Of a DNA stretch of 64,000 bases, positions 1 through 11,113 are shown piece by piece. The notes under the pieces are model-generated. The model worked only from the letters and a program-made list of their open reading frames with translations, was not told the origin of the DNA and made no database searches. Source of the DNA: Romanomermis culicivorax (taxonomy: Eukaryota > Nematoda > Enoplea > Mermithida > Mermithidae). Position numbers and translations under genes: made by a program. Location: the NCBI GenBank assembly GCA_963922205.1, contig CAWUHX010000141.1, positions 124,001-188,000 of the forward strand, in the 5' to 3' direction. Positions within the stretch are counted from its first letter, which is position 1, and every line of letters begins with the position of its first letter.

Positions 1-204
1 GTTGGCCTATGCATAAGACTGAGTTATAGGCTTACTCAACTAAGCTTTAACAGCATTCACACCAAAAAGTTGTGTGGTAAAACCTTTGTGTAAATAATAT
101 GGTAATAGAAACACATTTAATCATTCTTCAATTTACAAGCACTTAATAAAAAACACACAAAAATTAGTATAAACGGCCCTAGAATTTTCAGTGTTATATC
201 TTTT

Positions 205-510
205 CTGTTATGTATATTTTATACGTGCACGTGTTAAACGGGTGTCAGCCATACATGCACATAGAGGGTAGGGGGGTAAAGCCCCATATCTGAGACCCTG
301 GCCACCTCCTGGCTTAAAAAAAATCGTCAAACATCCCCCTGAACTTTTTTTAAGAAAGTTTTTTTGATGATTTTTGTGCATATTTTGTATGAAAAACAAG
401 CTTTCAGAACTTTTTTTTTGTCTTTTTGGCTTTGAGGCACTGTAAGTATGAAAGTGTAAACCAATTGGATGTGTAAACCGGTAAATGCAGAAAAAGCCAC
501 CCATCCTCGT
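205..510. repeat. Dispersed repeat, copy 1
   Basis: This stretch aligns by eye, in the same orientation, with 59565-59830 in an aquaglyceroporin intron. Both contain a gc-rich block followed by 'tttttttga', 'gcatattttgtatga' or close variants, and a T-rich tail. No protein is recognised in it. The open frame across it (208-504, minus) is not supported as a gene. The rest of 1-1020 holds no gene that I can see. Confidence 0.5.
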
Positions 511-1020
511 ACACTCCGTGCACAGCCATTAAAATGGATTTCATTTTCAAGATGACCATGACAGGATGGGCGCTAAACGACCGCCCACGTGGCTCCGCTG
601 CGCTCCGCCTTAAGCCTAAACCTTAAGTAGGTAAATGACAGGCAATAAACTGTAGTTCCCGTTGCTTTGGTGCAGATAGTCATCTTTACACTAAAATCAG
701 TTTACAATACTTAATTCTTAGGCTCAGGCGTGTTCTTGTTCAATGTTAATTTTATCGAAAAATAACGCAACTTTTCGTATTGAAATCGGTCAATCTTCAG
801 CAGCTTCCTGCGCCTTCAGAAACCGTTTCTGCTAATTCAGAATAGATGAAACATGATCAGCATAATTTTCTGAATAAGATAACTTAGCCCTTACTTTTTT
901 CTAATTTTTCCGAGTTTGAGTGGTTGGGTATAGAGTTGATCAAGGTGGGTTCCGACATTTGGGTATAGGATTCGACCAAGTTTGGAGAGTAATCCCCCCA
1001 ATGCATATGATATGTACATA

Positions 1021-1440
1021 GGAACAAATTCTTCGCGCTGGTCAGGGGTATAATAATAATTATTTTCTATCAGGCGAGGCCGTTAGCATATCTACTTCCA
1101 CTTACTAATTAATTATCAACAGTTTCTATCAATCAAGCTAGCTCGTCTCATTTTCTAATCGTTAACAGTCAGTATTTCGCCGAAAAAAAAAATTTTTTCA
1201 TCAATTCTCTCAATTTTTTCTCTCGATGCTTGAAATTTTTCCAACATTTTCAACATGAACTTTTGGGTTTATTGAAAATGCAAATTGAAGACATCATTCT
1301 AGACTGTGATTTTAGAACTTCTATTCACGAATATCCATTGGAGAGATTTATTTTCCACCATTTTAGAATATAAGAATTCGAGAATCTTTCCAGTGCTCCA
1401 CCCCACAATGGGGAACAAATTACACTTCAGCATCCGATTT
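1021..1440. repeat. Dispersed repeat related to interior of the 6.1-7.1 kb hAT element
   Basis: The segment matches 6210-6650 with scattered substitutions over about 400 bp, including the shared strings 'ccgttagcatatctacttc' and 'caacagtttctatcaatcaa'. It lies just 5' of the LINE. No terminal repeats are visible at this copy, so it is probably a fragment of the same non-autonomous transposon. Confidence 0.6.
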
Positions 1441-1519
1441 TGATTTATTGGAACGAGTATATTTTACCCTAAAATATTAAGGTACTATTGAACATATTAA
1501 CAAGCAGAGAGAGGGATCA

Positions 1520-2420
1520 ATGGCTCGTACAAAATCCAGAAAAGCTTCGACCGCCATCCAATGGACAATCAACAATCATCAAGTTAATGATGTGAATTGT
1601 ACAATTTCTGCGTCTATTGTTCAGGATAATGACAGAGCAATATTATGCGACTATTGCAACAATTGGTTCCATTGCAAGTGCGCCAACATCGCGTATCAAG
1701 TTTATGATTACTTAAAAGCGTCAAATCAACCGTCGTTTTGCCCGTCATGTTTACCTGCAGTCAATCAATTTCTTAAATTGAACAAACGGTTTGATGACTT
1801 GGAAAATTGTATCGCTAGCCTTGAGAAAGAACTTGTTGCTAAAATTACAGGCCTAGAACAAAAATTAGCGGCTGCTCAACAAAAGAGCACAGTGCCTCCA
1901 GTTTATTCGACTGACTTTTTAGTTTCCATTGGAAAAAAAAACCTTGGAAGCTGAGGCAAAGAAGGATACAGCCATCTTTCTTAATTTTAGAACTGATGAC
2001 AATGATGACCTATTGAGTGAAGTTAAGGACTTTGCAAAATCACTCGGTTTCGATCCGAAGGAGATTATCAGCACCAAACACTCTGGTCCGGAAGTTACCC
2101 GTAATAATGTGACATTGCCGAGAATCGTGAAAGTTAAATGTGCATCAATTACTGTATCGAAATTATTGAAAAATGACCTGATCAAGAACGTAAACATGTC
2201 GCAAAAGAATATCGAAAGAAATGAAAAAATTCGTGCCCATCGGGATTTGACCTTCGCTGAACAATGCAGGGCCAATTATTATGCAAACAGTTGAAAGAAA
2301 AGCAGGATATCGGCAAAAATTTTTGGGCAATTGATTATACTAGAGGTGTACTTTTTAAAAGAGGTAACAAAATTTATCGTGCATCAGAAGCATTGCAGAT
2401 TAAAGCTCTGAAGACTGAAT
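1520..2420 (+). pseudogene. LINE ORF1 with N-terminal PHD finger (frameshifted)
   Basis: ORF1 begins at ATG 1520. Residues about 40-80 carry a PHD-type zinc finger: 'CDYCNNWFHCKC' with a downstream CPSC pair. A coiled-coil segment follows. The frame breaks at a run of nine A (1933-1941) and continues in another frame from about 1943 to 2294, with the layout of LINE ORF1 RNA-binding domains. A second break near 2290 moves the C-terminal part into a third frame that runs on toward ORF2. PHD fingers in ORF1 are known from CR1-clade elements. The protein would act as a nucleic-acid chaperone in the retrotransposition particle. This copy cannot make it intact. Confidence 0.75.
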
Positions 2421-5400
2421 ATTCAAAAACTGAGGAAATTCATTGTCTTTTATTCAATTCCCATAGCATAATGAACAAATTAACTGAATTTACAGATCTA
2501 CTCAATACTTGTCATTATGACATGATTTTCTTAACTGAAACGTGGTTATCAGAGTGTTTCCAGATGCTCTCATTTGTCAAAGTTCTGACTATTGTATCTT
2601 ACACTGTGATAGGATAAATCCGACTGGTGGTGATGTTGCTATTGTTTCTCACAAAAAGTTAAACGTGAGTTTTGTAAATATTCCACACGAACTTTCTCTA
2701 CCTGAAGTACTAGTTGTTGAAACAACCTTATTTTCGGATAAATAAGATTCATTTTGTTCTACAGGCCACCTAGAAATGATATCAATATATTGAATAATTT
2801 AGCCAGATTATTAGAAACCCTTGTGTTGGATAATAATAAATATATACTATCTTGGGTGACTTCAATTTTCCCTTGCTGAAAAATTATGGCTACCAAGACA
2901 AAATGGACCATCTCTCTAAAGTCATCAATAATAGTTTCTTAATTTCGGCATTTGAACAATTAGTGCTTGACCCTACTCGAGGAGAAAATTTTCTTGATCT
3001 GGTGTTCTGTAATTATCCAAACTTGATAGGCAATGTTACTGTTGTGGAAACCTTTTCTACCAGTGATCACAATATGGTTAAATTTGATATTCTTCAGAGA
3101 CTAAAGCATGAGTCATGGTTGAAGGATATATCTAATGTTCAACCTTATGATTTTATTCATGCTGATTATCAATCTCTCAAGATCATACTAGCAAAGGTGG
3201 ATTGGAATACTCTTTTCAATAATTGCATTGCCCCCAATCATTTTTATCAAGTCTTCCTAAGAGTTTTAGCAGGTTTTATTGATGAATTTGTACCAAGAAG
3301 AAAGGAACAGATAAAAGGGGAAAAACCACCTTTATTTTTGAGAAGACTAAAAAAGAGAAAACGTAAATTGTGGACTATATATGCCAACAACAGAAATACT
3401 GAAAACAAGAACAGGTTGAAATTAATTTCAAAGAAACTTAAAAACGAAAGGAATATTCATTATGCTAAGAAAGAAGAAACTCTATTGAAATCCCCCTCCT
3501 TAAAAAAGTTTTATGAATTCATCAACAGTAAAACTGTAAAGTGAGAAATGATCCCTACATTGCATTATCATAATATTCAAGTTAGTAGTGACTTTGACAA
3601 ATGTGATATTTTCAACAAATATTTTGCAACTGTCTTTACTGTTGATGATGGAAAAAGTCCTCCTTTTCGTGGTAAAGGATTTGAATACAATCTCAAGTCA
3701 GTTAACTTTGATTTCATGAAAGTTTTGTTGACACTGAAAAATCTAAAACCTATATTTCCCTTGGAGCTAATGGTCTGCGTGCCTACCTTCTGAGAAAGTT
3801 ACACCTTATCTTGCTGAACCTCTTAGTATTATCTTTGAGGTTTCTTATAGGACTGGCACATTACCTGATTTATGGAAAACATCATACATTGTTCCAATCT
3901 TCAAAAAAAGGGGACCGTGGCAAAGTTGAAAACTACAGGACCATATCACTTTGTAGTGTACCATGCAGAATCATGGAAGGAATAATTAATAAGGATATTG
4001 TTGGTCATTTTGACAGATATGCCTTATTCAGTAGTAGGCAGTTTGGATTCAGAAAGAATAAATCATGTGTCTTACAACTTCTTGAATGTAAAACAAAGTG
4101 GGTTAAGAAGTTGGATGATCAAGTTCCTGTTGATGTTGTATACATTGATTTTAAGAAAGCATTTGATACTGTCTCACGTTCAAAGCTCTTACAAAAACTA
4201 AAAGGATATAAAATTGATAAATTCACAATGAATTGGATTTGTGACTTCCTTACAAATAGGACTCAATTTGTAAAACTAAGTAATACCATTTGTGCTCAAA
4301 CTCCAATAATTAGTGGTGTTCCTCAAGGAATTGTGTTAGGTCCAACATTGTTCCTGATATTTATAAATGATCTGAGTGATATAATTAAAAGTGATCTCTA
4401 TCTATTTGCAGATGATGCTAAAATTTTTAATGATACATGTAATACAGTATTAATCCAGGAAGATTTAAACAGTTTCTATAATTGGTCTGAGGAATGGCAA
4501 CTTAGTATGTCATTGCCTAAATGCGCAGTCTTACATTTGGGGAAAAATAATCCATCAAATCAGTACAAAATTGGTGAATGTGATCTTGATGCAGTCACTG
4601 AAATGAAAGATCTTGGTGTTTATGTTGATGAAAAACTCAGTTTTGTTCCGCACTGTGATTACATGATCAAGAAGGCTTCTAGGCTATCAAATCTAATTTT
4701 TAAATGTTTCAACTCAAATATAAATGAATTAAAAATCAGGGGCAATTAAAACTTTCTCTATCTATTTGCAGATGATGCTAAAATTTTTAATGATACATGT
4801 AATACAGTATTAATCCAGGAAGATTTAAACAGTTTCTATAATTGGTCTGAGGAATGGCAACTTAGTATGTCATTGCCTAAATGTGCAGTCTTACATTTGG
4901 GGGAAAAAATAATCCATCAAATCAGTACAAAATTGGTGAATGTGATCTTGATGCAGTCACTGAAATGAAAGATCTTGGTGTTTATGTTGATGAAAAAACT
5001 CAGTTTTGTTCCGCACTGTGATTACATGATCAAGAAGGCTTCTAGGGTATCAAATCTAATTTTTAAATGTTTCAACTCAAATATAAATGAATTAAAAATC
5101 AGGGCAATTAAAACTTATGTTCAACCAATGCTTGAGTATGGTAGTCCTATTTGGAATCCTTCTCTAATAGGTGAAATACAAAGGGTAGAGAAAGTTCAGA
5201 GATGGTTCACAAAACGATTATATGGTTTTAACTCTAGGAATTATCAAGAAAGACTGGATTCCGGCAGTCTGCATTCTCTTGAATTTAGGAGAACTATAAC
5301 TGATTTATGCTATGTTTATTCTATAATCTGTAACAGCATTTTGGCCTCAAATAATTTTTTTGTATACAGTAATTTTAATTATCGTGTTAACAACCCATAT

Positions 5401-5538
5401 AAATTCTATAAGACAAATTTTGAACATGATTACTCGAAACAGATTTTTGTAATAGATATACGTGGAATATGTTACCTAGTCAAGTTACATCTGCCATTAA
5501 TGTTCATGTATTTAAAAAATGATGCATTGCGTTTTTGA
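2421..5538 (+). pseudogene. LINE ORF2: endonuclease and reverse transcriptase (broken)
   Basis: The N-terminal part (about 2430-3110) is an exonuclease-endonuclease-phosphatase fold, seen from 'TETWLSE', 'YRPPRND', 'GDFNFP' and the catalytic 'SDHN'. The reverse transcriptase follows (about 3780-4740), with 'YIDFKKAFD', 'SGVPQG' and the active-site 'FADD'. A C-terminal tail (5100-5538) resembles the thumb region of CR1-type ORF2. There are frame changes near 2560-2600, 2745, 2855, 3545 and 3800, and a tandem duplication at 4395-5117. In a live element this enzyme nicks target DNA and copies its own RNA. Here it is a relic. Confidence 0.8.
4395..5117 (+). repeat. 360-bp tandem duplication inside LINE RT
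   Basis: The sequence beginning 'ctctatctatttgcagatga' at about 4396 recurs 360 bp later at about 4756. The two copies stay nearly identical to the shared 'aaaatcaggg' and 'gcaattaaaact' block. Differences are a few substitutions and one-base indels in A and G runs. The duplication repeats the region from the FADD motif to the thumb. Confidence 0.9.
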
Positions 5539-6093
5539 GCTTATATCCACATGATACTAATCGCCTTCAAGCTCGTGATAATATTTTTTTCTTTATTCTT
5601 TTCTGAATTTATTTTTTCTAATGACGAAAAAATTATCTAATTATTTAATATTTTAGCTGAAACTCTCAAATTTTTTCAAATTGGGCTTTTTCAAGCAGTT
5701 TGATACTTGAGAAAGCCAACCAGCTTATTTTCAAAGCGCGGAACGGCCCCTGCAGAAAAATTCTTCCTACATCAAGAATCGAACCTGGTCCACCAGCCTA
5801 TGGACTTAATGCGTATATCACTACACAATTTCCCCAGAAAGTATCAACACTATATTCCTTTGAAATGGGCGCAGCTGCTGTACCCTAAGCCTAAGGAAAA
5901 TTTTGAAGGAAAAATAAATGTCTACTCACTAATCACAGAAATCGACGAAAATCGAAATTATTAAAATACTAAACTCAAATTACATTTCCAAATTCGTTGA
6001 CTTTTTACGATAAAGGATAATATTTCCAACATGGTCTGAAAATTTGCATAATGTATATATATGTATAAGTCTGAAAATAGTTATATGTGAATC

Positions 6094-7082
6094 CAGGGCC
6101 GTGCACAAGGGGGGGGGCGGGGGGCGGCCGCCCCCCCCCCCCATTGAGGCGGTAACTCTAAACCGAAAAGATGCATTTTGGCGGACTTTAAAAGGTCAAA
6201 ATCTCAAAATTTTCCGGCGCTTCGCGCCGGTCATAGGTATAATTATAACTATATTCTATCAGGCGCGACCGTTAGCATATCTACTTCGACTTACTAATTA
6301 ATGCTCAACAGTTTCTATCAATCAAGTTAGCTCGTTTCATTTTCTAATCGTTTACAGTCAATTATGTCGCCGAAAATAGAGATTTTTCATCAAGTCTCTC
6401 AATTTTTTCTCTCGATGATTGGAATTTTTTAAACGTTTGCAATCTGAACTTTTGCGTTTATTGAAGGTGGAAATTGAAGACATTACTCTAGAACGCGATT
6501 TCAAAACATTTGTTCGCGAATTATCTGTTGGAGAGATTTATTTTTCAACGTTTTAGAATACAAAAACCCGAAAATTTTCCTGGTGCTAACATGCTGGAAT
6601 GGGAGGCAAATTACGCTTCATCAGTCTGATTTTAATTTATTTCCCAACGTTATGAAGGTTCATTTTCCAGCGTTTTAGAAAGTGAAAATCAAAAAATTTT
6701 TCCGGCGCTCCGCGCCGGACCATTCTATAGAACACCAATGTATTCTTCATGAGCTCATTTTGACTAACATAACCAGAATTTTCTCAATTTTTTTCCTCAT
6801 TTTTGCAGGTTTCTGACTACAAATACAACAAAATGTTTGGGTATGCTCCTAAAATGCATAAAAAAGCATCCGTAGCCACATTATAAGCGTTTTTAAAAAT
6901 GTGGAAAATTTTTGGAAAATGAGGAAAAAAATTTTGGGCCCGGTTCTCATGTGGAAAAAAATCTTCGAGGAAAAAAAACGGTGATGCACACACAGTATAT
7001 CCGCGTAGGATCAACATTTTCTGGGGCTATTCAGTGAAAAAATCTAGTCCGCCCCCATGAAAAAATCCTGCGCACGGCCCTG
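6094..7082. mobile_element. Non-autonomous hAT-type element with perfect 8-bp target duplication
   Basis: The left end reads 'cagggccgtgcacaagg' and the right end is its near-perfect inverse, 'cctgcgcacggccctg'. The flanking octamer 'tgtgaatc' occurs at 6086-6093 and again at 7083-7090. Inverted CAGGG-type termini with an 8-bp duplication are the signature of hAT transposons. The 989-bp interior has no transposase. It holds 'ccggcgcttcgcgccgg' and 'ccggcgctccgcgccgg' hairpins and sequences shared with 1021-1440, 7200-7303 and 9475-9715. Confidence 0.85.
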
Positions 7083-7199
7083 TGTGAATCTTATCGCAAA
7101 ATACCCTGCAGAATTTGAATCGATCGTTCAAATTTCGTCATTTTTTCTTTCCGCGCTTCCATTTTACCGGTCCTAATTAAAGAATAACTATTTATGGTA

Positions 7200-7303
7200 T
7201 AAACAGTATATTTTGCCCAATTTATTTCCCAACGTTGTGAAGGTTCATTTTCCAGCGTTTTAGAAAGTGGAAATCCAGAAATTTTTCCGGCGCTCCGCGC
7301 CGG
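7200..7303. repeat. Copy of hAT-interior segment
   Basis: It repeats 6636-6721: 'ttatttcccaacgttgtgaa', 'ccagcgttttagaaagtg' and the 'ccggcgctccgcgccgg' hairpin appear in the same order. It lies about 120 bp beyond the right end of the hAT element. Confidence 0.6.
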
Positions 7304-7359
7304 ACCAAGAACTAAATAAAATTAGATGATTGTAATCGGAACCACAGAAATGTTAATAG

Positions 7360-9419
7360 CATACATGTAATTGGGGGAAAGTGCTATGGGAACCCCCCTG
7401 AAATCAAACATGTAACGGAGCTCCGAGGTCTGGGCGGGGGTCGGAGCACTTTTTTGGGGCCGGGGGTCAGTAATCCCAAAATTTTGGGAGGAGGGATCTC
7501 TGAAGGAAAAAAATTTGATTTTTCCCATGAAAAATGTCCGAAAAAACGGTTTAAAAAGTAGTAATTTTTGTCTAAAAAATGATAAAATATGTAGTTATGG
7601 CGCGAAGCGCCGAGAAAATTGACGTTTTTGACCATTTTTTGTTCAAAAATTGACATTTTTCATGGAAAAAATGACATTTTTCAGTATTTTTCCGACTAAA
7701 ACTATGGGTGTCCCTAGGGCTACCATATGGCTAGCCATTGGGCGACCGCCCCCCAGGATTTTCCAATCCTATGGCTAGCCATATGGTAGCCATAGGGACC
7801 CCATACTTTTTGTCTGAAAAATACTGAAAAATGTCGATTTTTGAACAAAAAATGGTCAAAAATGTAACTTTTCTGGGCGCTTCGCGCCATGAATACATTT
7901 TTTGGCCTTTTTGGACAAAAGTTATTATTTTTTGATTTTCGGATTTTTTTTCGTGAAAAAATCTAATTTTTTTCCTTGAGAGACCCCTCCCCAGGGTTGG
8001 CAAAAACCAAACTTTTGAAATTTCGAAATTTTGGTTTTTAGTGGTCTTTGGTTTTTAATGGCTTTTTGGTTTTTCTATGGTTTTTAGTGGTTTTTTCTGG
8101 TTTAATTCTTTAAAATTTTTGGTACATCGAAATAACTATGTAAAAAACTGCTGGAAGCTCCCTGTATCATCTAAGACTAGTCAGGTAGCCTTAAAATGGC
8201 AGCTAGAAGTATTAATCTTACCCGAAGTGTCATTATTTTATGCTATACGAAATCCCTATTATAGCAATAGAAAATACAGTAATAGCAGGCACATAAAAAA
8301 GGAACGATGAGTGAAGAACATAAGAAAAGTAAAAATGGAACAGAGCATGCGATTTGTAAGGGACAAATTCAAGGAAAAGAAGAAAAATTATAAATAAAGG
8401 GAAATATACAATACCCAATGTATGTAATCAAAATTCATAAAAAATCAACCACAGAATTGTATCAATGCATCACATATATATATTACATAATGCACAAGAA
8501 AGCTGAAATGAGACATCTTTTAAGTATACCTTTTTCGATAAGAGGGTTTTAACTTGATAGATTATTACATATGTTATTAATATTACAAACTGCAGTTGAA
8601 AGTCACACATAGACATTTCAGATGTTTCCAAATTTTTGCTTTTCAAACCTGTCTGTAACTGCAGCAAATCGGTCTTATTATAAATACTATCCTCGCTTGC
8701 ATGATAGATACATATTTATGTACGATTTTTTTCTACCTAGTAGTGACGTCAAGTCACATAAAAATGAGCCACTCAAAAGCTCTTCTCTTTGTTAACCTAC
8801 AGTATGCTTAGCTGAACTGCACAAAATTTTATTATTGTTGTCTCATTTGTATTTTGAAATTTCGAGCCAAGAAAATTAAAAAGCTTACCGTAACAATGAA
8901 TTCAGGATTATTATACTCAATCATATTTTGTAAAATTTTGATGATATGGATCAATGGATGTCACCCCGTATGGTCGGAGTACTCTACGAAAGATTTAGCG
9001 TCCAATTTTTACTCATGTACTAAATGTGTGCTTGCAAGATGGATACAAAGGAAAGGATATCGATTGATTAATATCACATCTTTTGTGTGCGAAATGTATC
9101 ATAAAAATACGACTTTTTTCTACTTTGCAGTGAAGTCAATTCAACTAAATTGATTGTTTTGATAATTTAGATAGACACCGATACATGCCTAGAAGATCGA
9201 CTAATGTGAAAAAACAGTTTCTCAATGATTTTGGAAAAAAAACCAAAAAAAACCAAAAAACCAGAGATTTTCTAATTTTTTAGCTTTTTTAAAAAGCCAA
9301 AAAAACCAAAGCTTTGCCAACCCTGCTCCTCCCCCTAAAATTTCGGGAACTACTGACCCCCGGCCCCAAAAACGTCGCCCGACCCCCCCCCCAGACCTCG
9401 GGGCTCCGTTACATGTATG
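7360..9419. mobile_element. hAT-like MITE with CATACATGTAA termini, split by a second transposon
   Basis: Left end 'catacatgtaa' (7360-7370) and right end 'ttacatgtatg' (9409-9419) are inverse copies. The 8-bp flanks 'gttaatag' and 'gttattgg' match at 6 of 8 positions. The interior matches the intact 439-bp copy at 24411-24849, including a palindrome around 'ccatatggctagccat' at 7703-7805. The continuity is cut by the insertion at 7992-9325. No coding sequence is seen. Confidence 0.75.
7992..9325. mobile_element. Nested non-autonomous hAT element
   Basis: Terminal inverted repeats 'cagggttggcaaa' and 'tttgccaaccctg' bound a 1334-bp insertion. The flanking octamers are 'cccctccc' (7984-7991) and 'ctcctccc' (9326-9333), 7 of 8 identical, as expected for an aged hAT duplication. 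Removing the insertion restores the host MITE. The subtermini are made of repeated 'ggtttttagtgg' and 'aaaaaaccaaaaaacc' strings. Open frames inside are short and resemble no transposase. Confidence 0.85.
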
Positions 9420-9474
9420 GTTATTGGCGGATAAATTCATGACAACTCTGTCGTTAAAATGCTTTCTCTGCTCT

Positions 9475-9715
9475 CCTAGAACACCAATATATTCTTTATC
9501 GGCTCATTTCGACTAACGTAACCAGAATTTTCTCAATTTTTTCCTTATTTTTGCAGGTTTCTGACTCCAAATACAACAAAATGTTTGGATATGCTCCTAA
9601 AATGCATAAAGAAGCATCCGTAGCCTAGCCACATTATTAACGTTTTTAAAAATGAGGGAAAAAATTTTGGGTTCGGTTCTCAGTGGAAAAAATCCTCGAG
9701 GAAAAAAACGGTGAT
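9475..9715. repeat. Copy of hAT-interior segment
   Basis: It aligns with 6725-6995, the right interior of the hAT element, sharing 'aacaccaatatattcttt', 'ccagaattttctcaattttt' and 'caaaatgtttgga' with small deletions. No termini were found. Between 9720 and 10765 I see no gene or clear repeat. Confidence 0.6.
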
Positions 9716-10765
9716 TGAATGAAGTCGAATCGGAAATGATCTGAGTCCGATACTATACAGTAAGTTTGCGAATATCAAGCAGTATACTAGTAAAAAGTCA
9801 ATACTGTTTTTCTTTCCACATTCAGGACATAAAATCAGCGATCATATACATGTGCGACAACGAAAATCTACTGTAAGAACAGAATCCATGGCAGGGTGAG
9901 CCTATTCTACAGAACCATCGCATATCACGGCCCATGAAACACTGCAGACGTATGCAAGCTTACGGGGGAACGTTTCCTAGAATGTAAATTCCAAAAATGC
10001 TAGTGCATTTGATAACCCACAGCAAGTGTAGTAATGTTACACTAACCGTATTTTCTTGGGTTTTTTACACTAAAATTTGCATGAATGTGGTGAGTATCAT
10101 AAACTATGCCTATGCTTGATCGCAGCAACCACAGAAACTATTTAATGGTAACGCATGCGTTCAATAGGCGACTTTGAAAACAACAAATTGAAATATGACT
10201 TCACACCATTCATTTTAAAATAATCGATGCAGCGATCCCACGAAAGGAATCTCAATAGGGAAAAAACTAGTAGGCTAATTACTGAAATCAGCAAGAGCAT
10301 TCTTTGTCATCGAGCGGTAATCAATACAGCTAAAAATTCATTTCAATAACCTGATCAAAATTTCTCGTGTAGCACTCAGGGATCGACACAGTTCTCTCCA
10401 AATCGACTGTGGATAAGCATAATATTTTTTCAATGGATGTTTCCATCCTCATATAGAAATTCAGCATTTTTCTACAGTGCAAAGTTTTCTACTAAGAGAA
10501 AGCTGGGTATCAAATTAAACCTACTTTGTTTGGTTCACGCAGCGTCTATAGTTTTAAAGTAAAAAAGCTATAACCATACCTCAAGTTTATGAAATACGCA
10601 CTTCTGAGTTTCAGTGAATTTGGGATATTGTGACTACGGTTTACTTACTTTCAAAGGAGCCCCGGAACGCAAAATAGTTCTTCGAAATATGTGAGCAGGT
10701 AATAAACCTGCATCGCATGCCCAAACCTTTTTCTCAATATTTTTGTCGTAACTGCTACAGAGCAA

Positions 10766-11005
10766 GGGCCGGTTTCATCAAAGAGAGTTAAGCCCTAGCT
10801 GAGCTGCAGCTTAAGCTGTAGCTTAACTCTATATGTTATACCATTGTCGTTAAGTTGCAGCTCAGCTACAGCTTAACTTTCCCGATATGTTTTGTGTGTA
10901 CGATTAACCTACAGCTGAGCTGCAGCTCAACGGCAATGGTACAACATATAGAGTTAAGCTATAGCTTAAGCTGCAGCTCAAAGTTTCTTTGATGAAACCG
11001 GCCCC
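10766..11005. mobile_element. Palindromic MITE, GGGCCGGTTTCATCAAAG termini
   Basis: The ends 'gggccggtttcatcaaag' and 'ctttgatgaaaccggcccc' are inverse copies. The whole 240 bp folds back on itself through alternating 'agctgcagcttaagct'-type blocks. No target duplication could be fixed with confidence and there is no coding capacity. Confidence 0.8.
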
Positions 11006-11113
11006 AGAAGGTGTATGTATGCGAAGGTTATTGATTATTTGCATGAACATAACTATGCGCGCTGGGGTTCAATTGAAAAAGACCAGTTACATATCCATAT
11101 CTTTTGTAGTGCC

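Larger units (their letters stand above)
1500..5560 (+). mobile_element. Decayed non-LTR retrotransposon (CR1/Jockey-like LINE)
   Basis: The element has the standard two-ORF plan. ORF1 has a zinc finger and an RNA-binding-like domain; ORF2 has an apurinic-type endonuclease followed by reverse transcriptase. Motifs place it near CR1/L2/Jockey: endonuclease 'TETWLSE', 'GDFNFP' and 'SDHN', RT 'SGVPQG' and 'FADDAKIF'. The frame is broken many times and a 360-bp segment of the RT is duplicated, so the copy is dead. No poly-A tail or target duplication was identified; the ends are approximate. Confidence 0.85.

Noticed and set aside
5735-5835. tRNA-like segment with a B-box-like 'ggttcgattct' on the minus strand, possible SINE head
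   Set aside because: The anticodon-like stem can be drawn but the D arm and acceptor stem do not pair and no A box is convincing. No second copy was seen in the window.
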